A stretch of 17,115 nucleotides of DNA from Ruminococcus sp. (GTDB lineage Bacteria > Bacillota > Clostridia > Oscillospirales > Ruminococcaceae): NCBI RefSeq assembly GCF_019417665.1, contig NZ_DXUU01000015.1:39642-56756 (forward strand). Direction: 5' to 3'. Below the pieces are notes generated by a model. The model worked only from the letters and a program-made list of their open reading frames with translations. It was not told the DNA's origin and ran no database searches. Below are positions 13,699 to 17,115 of the stretch, one piece after another (the stretch's first letter is position 1; every line of letters starts with the position of its first letter). The translations under genes and the position numbers were made by a program.

Positions 13699-14192
13699 GT
13701 ACACGAAAGCGTACTTCCAAAAGGATACTTTTATGGCTTGTGCTGGCGGTACTCATAGGCGTGGAGTTTTTCGTCTATACCATGCTGGACAATGCCGTGG
13801 ATAACCGCCGCTATGGAAAGCCCTTGCTGACAGTGACGGATTTCTCTCTGGATGGAGCGCAGGTAACCGTTACCGTAGAAAATCCTACAGGCAGACAATA
13901 CCGTGGCACGCCTAATATTTACCTGACAGATACGCCGGATATCCAAGAGGGATTCCAGATGTATCTGAAACCGGAGGGTTACTACAGCCGCATCAATCGC
14001 AGCGGCTCTGAAAATTACGAGAACAGCACAGTCATACCGCCTCAGACGTCGGTAACGTTGACCTGTGCATTAACCGAGGAAGAACAGCGGCGTCTGGAAA
14101 TGCTGTACGATTCTGCCGAGACACTGTACGCCTGCGTGCCGCCGTCCTATGCTCGGAGCGATCCCGATATGCAATTTTACCAAATCACATAA
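13695..14192 (+). CDS. Membrane-anchored protein, partner of the preceding zinc-ribbon gene
   Basis: Encodes 165 aa, not recognised. A basic start (MSTRKRTSKR) precedes one hydrophobic segment (about 10-30), leaving about 135 residues outside the membrane. TVTDFSLDGAQVTVTVENPTG (about 46-66) has the alternating pattern of a beta-sandwich, like the extracellular part of its neighbour. The ATG overlaps the previous stop (ATGA), and GGAGGTGAT precedes it by 4-5 bases, both signs of coupling. The pair sits between argD and argF, which suggests co-transcription with the arginine genes. No transport or enzyme motif is visible. Confidence 0.8.
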   Translation: MSTRKRTSKRILLWLVLAVLIGVEFFVYTMLDNAVDNRRYGKPLLTVTDFSLDGAQVTVTVENPTGRQYRGTPNIYLTDTPDIQEGFQMYLKPEGYYSRINRSGSENYENSTVIPPQTSVTLTCALTEEEQRRLEMLYDSAETLYACVPPSYARSDPDMQFYQIT

Positions 14193-14215
14193 ACAAAATG
14201 AACGGAGGAAAAACC

Positions 14216-15121
14216 ATGAAGCATTTATTGAAGATGCTCGACCTGAGCACCGAAGAGATCATTGAGATTCTCGACCTTGCCGACCAGCTGAAATATGAGC
14301 TGAAGCACGGCATTCCCCATCCGCACCTGAAGGGAAAGTCTTTGGGTATGATTTTCCAGAAGGCGTCCACCCGGACACGTGTTTCCTTTGAGACAGGTAT
14401 GTATCAGTTGGGCGGACATCCGCTGTTCCTGTCTGCAGATGACCTGCAAATTGGTCGTGGTGAGCCGGTGCAGGATACTGCACGGGTACTATCCCGGTAT
14501 CTGGACGGCATTATGATTCGTACATTTGAGCAGAAAGAGGTAGAAGATCTGGCGGAATACGGCTCTATCCCGATCATCAACGGTCTGACGGACTTCTGCC
14601 ATCCGTGCCAGATCCTGGCGGATCTTATGACCATTCGGGAATTTAAAACGAATTTTGCCGGGCTGAAAATGTGTTTTATCGGTGACGGCAACAATATGGC
14701 AAATTCGCTGATCGTAGGCTGTCTCAAGGTCGGCATGGCAGTATCTATTGCCTGCCCGGATGACTACCAGCCGGATGCACAGGTGCTGGAATTCACAAAG
14801 GCATACGGCGACAAGTTCCAGATGACAAACGTGCCTTTGGAGGCAGCCAAGGATGCCGATGTGGTGATCACGGACGTATGGGCATCCATGGGTCAGGAAG
14901 GCGAAGCAGAGAAGCGGAAAAAGGCATTCCATGGCTACCAGATCAACGACGAGGTCATGGCAGCAGCCCATGAGGATGCCATGGTGCTCCACTGCCTGCC
15001 GGCACACCGGGAAGAAGAGATCACCGAAAAGGTATTCGAAGCCCATGCCAAGGAAATTTTTGAGGAAGCCGAGAACCGTCTCCACGCACAGAAGGCGGTT
15101 ATGGTAAAGCTGATGGCGTAA
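14216..15121 (+). CDS. argF: Ornithine carbamoyltransferase
   Basis: Encodes 301 aa, the usual length of anabolic enzymes. It combines ornithine and carbamoyl phosphate to citrulline. Visible: carbamoyl phosphate site STRTR (51-55), HPCQ (129-132), the ornithine loop DVWASMGQE (220-228) and HCLPAHREEE (259-268). CGGAGGAA lies 7-8 bases before the ATG at 14216; the alternative ATG at 14198 has no such site. It is the last arg gene here; a catabolic role (arcB) is unlikely because no arcA or arcC is present and all neighbours are biosynthetic. A strong terminator follows about 220 bases downstream, after a MITE-like repeat. Confidence 0.96.
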   Translation: MKHLLKMLDLSTEEIIEILDLADQLKYELKHGIPHPHLKGKSLGMIFQKASTRTRVSFETGMYQLGGHPLFLSADDLQIGRGEPVQDTARVLSRYLDGIMIRTFEQKEVEDLAEYGSIPIINGLTDFCHPCQILADLMTIREFKTNFAGLKMCFIGDGNNMANSLIVGCLKVGMAVSIACPDDYQPDAQVLEFTKAYGDKFQMTNVPLEAAKDADVVITDVWASMGQEGEAEKRKKAFHGYQINDEVMAAAHEDAMVLHCLPAHREEEITEKVFEAHAKEIFEEAENRLHAQKAVMVKLMA

Positions 15122-15145
15122 CAGAAATTTACGCCGGAATATGTA

Positions 15146-15308
15146 AGAGTCTGTTCAGTATCTGGGCGTGCGCAGATTGCGCAGTCAGATTTTTTGGGAG
15201 ATGAAGTGAAAAACGGAGGAAATCCTTTGTGGATTTCCGAGTATTTTCGCAAAATCTCCCAGAAAAGATGCAAGCAAGATGCGTGCGAAAAGATGCTGAA
15301 CAGGCTCT
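15146..15308. mobile_element. MITE-like 163-bp nested inverted repeat
   Basis: Terminal arms AGAGTCTGTTCAGTATCT (15146-15163) and AGATGCTGAACAGGCTCT (15291-15308) pair at 16 of 18 positions. Inside lie TGGGAGAT (15195-15202) with ATCTCCCA (15254-15261), extended by T-rich/A-rich flanks, and a perfect inner hairpin GGAAATCC/GGATTTCC (15218-15238). It has no coding capacity. The length and nested structure fit a miniature inverted-repeat element. No clear target duplication can be named. It lies between argF and its terminator. Confidence 0.55.
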
Positions 15309-15343
15309 AAGGCAGGGATTTGCTCCTGCCGCTCTGATATCGG

Positions 15344-15382
15344 AAAAAGCGCCGGTCTGGATGGTTCAGACCGGCGCTTTTT
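15344..15382. terminator. Strong bidirectional terminator after the arg cluster
   Basis: A perfect 16-bp stem, AAAAAGCGCCGGTCTG (15344-15359) and CAGACCGGCGCTTTTT (15367-15382), closes a 7-base loop. T and A tracts on both sides allow termination from either strand. A smaller hairpin GGCAGG/CCTGCC lies just before it at 15311-15330. Confidence 0.92.
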
Positions 15383-15388
15383 GTGGAA

Positions 15389-15478
15389 TTACTTGTTTTT
15401 CAGATCATTGACAACGTTCTGGATATGCAGGATCTGTTCGTTGGTCAGTCCTGTGACATCCCATTCTCCATGACACAT
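15389..15478 (-). pseudogene. Truncated 3' remnant of an XRE-family repressor gene
   Basis: Read on the minus strand, this encodes a tail DVTGLTNEQILHIQNVVNDL that matches the C-terminus of the intact repressor at 15865-16143 (residues 70-89), with only about five nucleotide differences over some 61 bases. The helix-turn-helix part is missing; an in-frame ATG at 15478 would give just 29 residues. It looks like the leftover of a duplicated repressor gene. Confidence 0.8.
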
Positions 15479-15524
15479 GATGTAGAAAAAAGCAAAATAA
15501 AGTGGCAAAAAAGCAATATAAGTA

Positions 15525-15553
15525 TTGACAAATTGTCAAAATTATGGTATTCT
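15525..15553 (+). promoter_or_regulatory. Promoter with overlapping palindromic operator
   Basis: TTGACA (15525-15530) and TATTCT (15548-15553) have a 17-base spacer. The -35 is part of a perfect palindrome TTGACAAATTGTCAA (15525-15539). The promoter resembles the one at 16192-16220 (TTGACAAAT ... ATGGTAT.CTAA in both), so the same XRE repressor may control both. Confidence 0.75.
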
Positions 15554-15575
15554 AAATCAGAGGGAGGTGAAAGGG

Positions 15576-15803
15576 ATGGAGGATCGTGCTAATGTAGGAC
15601 TCGTTATTGTATCGGTTCTGTTTCCAATCGTGGGTCTGATTCTATTCTTCGTAAAGAAGAAAGAAACACCAAAGGCTGCAAAGGCATACATCATTGCCGC
15701 AGCGATTTCTTTCGTCGTTTGCTTGCTCATTAACATCATTGTTATGGCAGTAGCTGGCAGTATGGTGGCAACTATGGTATCATATGGTGCATTGATGTGC
15801 TGA
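15576..15803 (+). CDS. Small multi-helix membrane protein
   Basis: Encodes 75 aa. A short polar start (MEDRANVG) is followed by a hydrophobic helix (about 8-25, LVIVSVLFPIVGLILFFV), a KKKETPKAAKA loop and a long hydrophobic region (about 36-70) that may form one or two helices. GGGAGGTGA lies before the ATG; an in-frame ATG at 15525 falls in the -35 box and is rejected. It has its own promoter with a likely operator. Small proteins with the core NVGLxxxSxxxPxxGLIxFxxKKxxxPKxAK are common in Clostridia; no function is known to me. Confidence 0.8.
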   Translation: MEDRANVGLVIVSVLFPIVGLILFFVKKKETPKAAKAYIIAAAISFVVCLLINIIVMAVAGSMVATMVSYGALMC

Positions 15804-15826
15804 TGTATGAATACGGCAAAAATTTG

Positions 15827-15860
15827 AAAACCGCATGCCTGTAAAGGCTGCGGTTTTTTT
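15827..15860. terminator. Bidirectional terminator between convergent genes
   Basis: AAAACCGCA (15827-15835) pairs with TGCGGTTTT (15849-15857), with an inner GCC/GGC stem, and a T run continues to 15860. It serves the small membrane protein on the plus strand and, in reverse, the XRE repressor on the minus strand. Confidence 0.85.
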
Positions 15861-15864
15861 GTGC

Positions 15865-16143
15865 TTATTTTTGCTTTAGATCATTGACAACGTTCTGGAT
15901 ATGCAGGATCTGTTCATTGGTCAGCCCGGTTACATCCAGTGTGCGTTGATTCTCCAGCCCCAGCAGATAGTCGGAACTGACAGAAAAAGTCGTTGCAATG
16001 CGCATGAGCATGTCAATGGACGGCATGATATTGTCGTTTTCCCAGTTGCTGATACATTGCTTTGTGACGCAGAGCTTTCTGCCGAATTGAATTTGGTTCA
16101 TCCCCAAAGATGTCCTGAGTTCTTTGATTCGTTCTGCAAACAT
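15865..16143 (-). CDS. XRE-family helix-turn-helix repressor
   Basis: Encodes 92 aa. A lambda-Cro/XRE-type helix-turn-helix fills residues 3-62: RIKELRTSLGMNQIQFGRKL, then TKQCISNWENDNIMPSIDML and SSDYLLGLE. The C-terminal tail (70-92, DVTGLTNEQILHIQNVVNDL) is a short helical extension. The ATG at 16143 is chosen because AGGAG lies 8 bases upstream; a GTG three codons earlier overlaps that site. It is divergent from a set of small lipoprotein and zinc-ribbon genes, with a perfect 10-bp palindrome between them, so it probably represses itself and that operon. Typical of phage or island regulators. Confidence 0.9.
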   Translation of the reverse strand: MFAERIKELRTSLGMNQIQFGRKLCVTKQCISNWENDNIMPSIDMLMRIATTFSVSSDYLLGLENQRTLDVTGLTNEQILHIQNVVNDLKQK

Positions 16144-16163
16144 AAAAACCACTCCTAAGTCAA

Positions 16164-16186
16164 AATTTACAATACTATTGTAAATT
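16164..16186. promoter_or_regulatory. Perfect palindrome, probable XRE operator
   Basis: AATTTACAAT (16164-16173) and ATTGTAAATT (16177-16186) form a perfect 10-bp inverted repeat around ACT. It lies between the repressor gene and the divergent promoter, 5 bases from the latter's -35, and on the minus strand overlaps a possible -10 (TACAAT, complement of 16177-16182). Position and symmetry fit an autoregulatory operator. Confidence 0.75.
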
Positions 16187-16191
16187 AATAC

Positions 16192-16220
16192 TTGACAAAT
16201 ATAAAATACTATGGTATACT
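16192..16220 (+). promoter_or_regulatory. Promoter of the small lipoprotein operon, TTGACA-17-TATACT
   Basis: TTGACA (16192-16197) and TATACT (16215-16220) are 17 bases apart. It precedes three plus-strand genes (16282-17095) spaced by short gaps. It resembles the promoter at 15525. Confidence 0.8.
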
Positions 16221-16281
16221 AATAATTGACCAATACAGTGCATATGTTCTTTTGTAAGCAAAAACAAGGGAGGAGGTTGAA

Positions 16282-16437
16282 ATGAAAAGAGTAATGGCGA
16301 TATTGTCTGCGTTTATACTGTTGGGAGGACTTGCTGTATTGTTTACAGGTTGTGACAGCGGAAGCGATGATCCACAGGTAAAGGCTTACGACGAATGGTA
16401 TATCAGGACACATGACATTTTCGGAAATCCGAGATAA
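16282..16437 (+). CDS. Tiny lipoprotein
   Basis: Encodes 51 aa, not recognised. It begins MKRVMAILSAFILLGGLAVL and reaches FTGC at residues 21-24, a slightly unusual lipobox with Phe where Leu is common. The mature part would be only about 28 residues, starting CDSGSDDPQV. A strong GGGAGGAGG lies before the ATG. It is the first gene after the promoter at 16192, so it is likely expressed together with the next two genes. Confidence 0.7.
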   Translation: MKRVMAILSAFILLGGLAVLFTGCDSGSDDPQVKAYDEWYIRTHDIFGNPR

Positions 16438-16463
16438 TATGCTTCAAAAATGGGAGGAGTACG

Positions 16464-16691
16464 ATGAAAAAAGGAATTATTGTTTGTTTGAGTGCTATTG
16501 TGTTGGTTGGATGTTTGACCGCTTGTGATGGGAGTAGTTCCGGATATGATACAAATGGAGGATATGACTATTACGATGATGCAGGAAATGGTTATAATGA
16601 TGAGGATGTTGACTGGGATGCCGATGGTGGAGAAGCACATGGCTGGGATGAGGCGGTCAACGATTATAATCGGCAAAATTATGGTTGGTAA
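16464..16691 (+). CDS. Small acidic, Tyr/Gly-rich lipoprotein
   Basis: Encodes 75 aa. The signal peptide ends in the lipobox LTAC (Cys21). The mature protein is low-complexity, rich in Asp, Gly and Tyr (YDYYDDAGNGYNDEDVDWDA), strongly acidic and probably disordered. GGGAGGAG stands before the ATG. It follows the 51-aa lipoprotein by 26 bases, and the zinc-ribbon gene starts 35 bases later. Function unknown; an acidic tethered peptide could bind cations or a basic surface partner, but nothing in the sequence proves it. Confidence 0.75.
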   Translation: MKKGIIVCLSAIVLVGCLTACDGSSSGYDTNGGYDYYDDAGNGYNDEDVDWDADGGEAHGWDEAVNDYNRQNYGW

Positions 16692-16726
16692 GAAACCATG
16701 TAGAAATTTTGCAGGGAGGAATCAAT

Positions 16727-17095
16727 ATGTGGGAATGTCCTAAATGTCATGCTATAAACGAGGAAACAGCAGGATATTGCATGAAATGCAAATCAGATAC
16801 AAAATCGGGCACAAATCGTAACGCAGCAGTACAGAAAAAGAATGCAGAAGAAAAAAGCTGGAAGGGAACTGCAATTGGCATTTGTGTAATGCTTGCATTT
16901 TTTGCGTGGGTATGCGTACCGTCAGTAATTGCGGAGATAAATGGAAATCAAAAGTCAGAAAGTGTTTCCTATGAGACGAACTCAGTAGATGAAAGCTCTG
17001 CAAATCCTGCTGAAAATGAGGAATCTTCTGGGGAGGAATTATCTAAGGAAGAGAAGAACGATTCTAAGGACACGCTGAATAAAAGCGATAGTTGA
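16727..17095 (+). CDS. Zinc-ribbon membrane protein with acidic tail
   Basis: Encodes 122 aa. The N-terminus is a zinc ribbon (CPKC at 4-7, CMKC at 18-21), then a Lys-rich linker, one hydrophobic segment (about 48-69, GTAIGICVMLAFFAWVCVPS) and a Ser/Glu/Asp-rich tail outside the membrane. GGGAGGA precedes the ATG at 16727; an in-frame ATG at 16685 overlaps the end of the previous gene and lacks a binding site. It shares the zinc ribbon-helix-outer domain plan with the protein at 12904-13698 but not its outer domain. An A-rich, CCGCACC sequence after the stop may start a terminator cut by the window edge. Confidence 0.8.
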   Translation: MWECPKCHAINEETAGYCMKCKSDTKSGTNRNAAVQKKNAEEKSWKGTAIGICVMLAFFAWVCVPSVIAEINGNQKSESVSYETNSVDESSANPAENEESSGEELSKEEKNDSKDTLNKSDS

Positions 17096-17115
17096 AAAAA
17101 ACCGCACCAATCATT

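Noticed and set aside
14216..15121. Catabolic ornithine carbamoyltransferase (arcB)
   Set aside because: No arginine deiminase or carbamate kinase gene is near, and every recognised neighbour in the cluster is biosynthetic.

Overview
The window looks like chromosomal DNA of a low-to-mid GC Gram-positive bacterium of class Clostridia, most likely a Ruminococcus-like gut member of the Ruminococcaceae/Oscillospiraceae. This rests on strong GGAGG ribosome binding sites, sigma-A type promoters, a pyrophosphate-dependent phosphofructokinase, the bifunctional ArgJ route, and many small zinc-ribbon, lipoprotein and membrane proteins. The organism assignment is inference.

Layout. (1) 1-600: a REP-like hairpin, a divergent ribbon-helix-helix (RHH) regulator gene, three copies of the palindrome TGATATCA, and a small Spo0A-C-like gene broken by a frameshifting deletion. 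(2) 600-2100: pfp behind a long structured leader; the gene is flanked by two related hairpin elements. (3) 2140-15121: all seven arginine biosynthesis genes that work on the glutamate/ornithine backbone, on the + strand, in the order argG, argH, argC, argJ, argB, argD, argF. An ArgR-box-like site and a near-consensus promoter precede argG. Genes of unknown function are interleaved: a 60-aa membrane protein and a lipoprotein between argH and argC, a membrane-anchored protein between argC and argJ, a cupin between argB and argD, and a zinc-ribbon/membrane pair between argD and argF. (4) 15122-15390: a MITE-like nested inverted repeat and a strong bidirectional terminator. (5) 15389-17095: an accessory island with an XRE-family repressor, its palindromic operator, two similar promoters, a truncated copy of the repressor tail, and small membrane proteins, lipoproteins and a zinc-ribbon protein.

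How the genes work together. ArgJ makes N-acetylglutamate and recycles the acetyl group from N-acetylornithine. ArgB, ArgC and ArgD convert N-acetylglutamate to N-acetylornithine. ArgF, ArgG and ArgH take ornithine through citrulline and argininosuccinate to arginine. Carbamoyl phosphate synthase and ArgR are not in the window.

The most unusual feature is a set of non-coding repeats between the arg genes. Element R1 occurs three times (after argG, argC and argB), always in the same orientation. It is built of consecutive hairpins whose stems change by paired substitutions between copies. Element R2 occurs twice, plus a tail-only copy. It carries a 15-bp perfect hairpin and always lies downstream of an R1. 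R1 and R2 abut between argG and argH, but enclose the cupin gene between argB and argD. R1 is the best candidate here for an undescribed structured RNA or a miniature mobile element.
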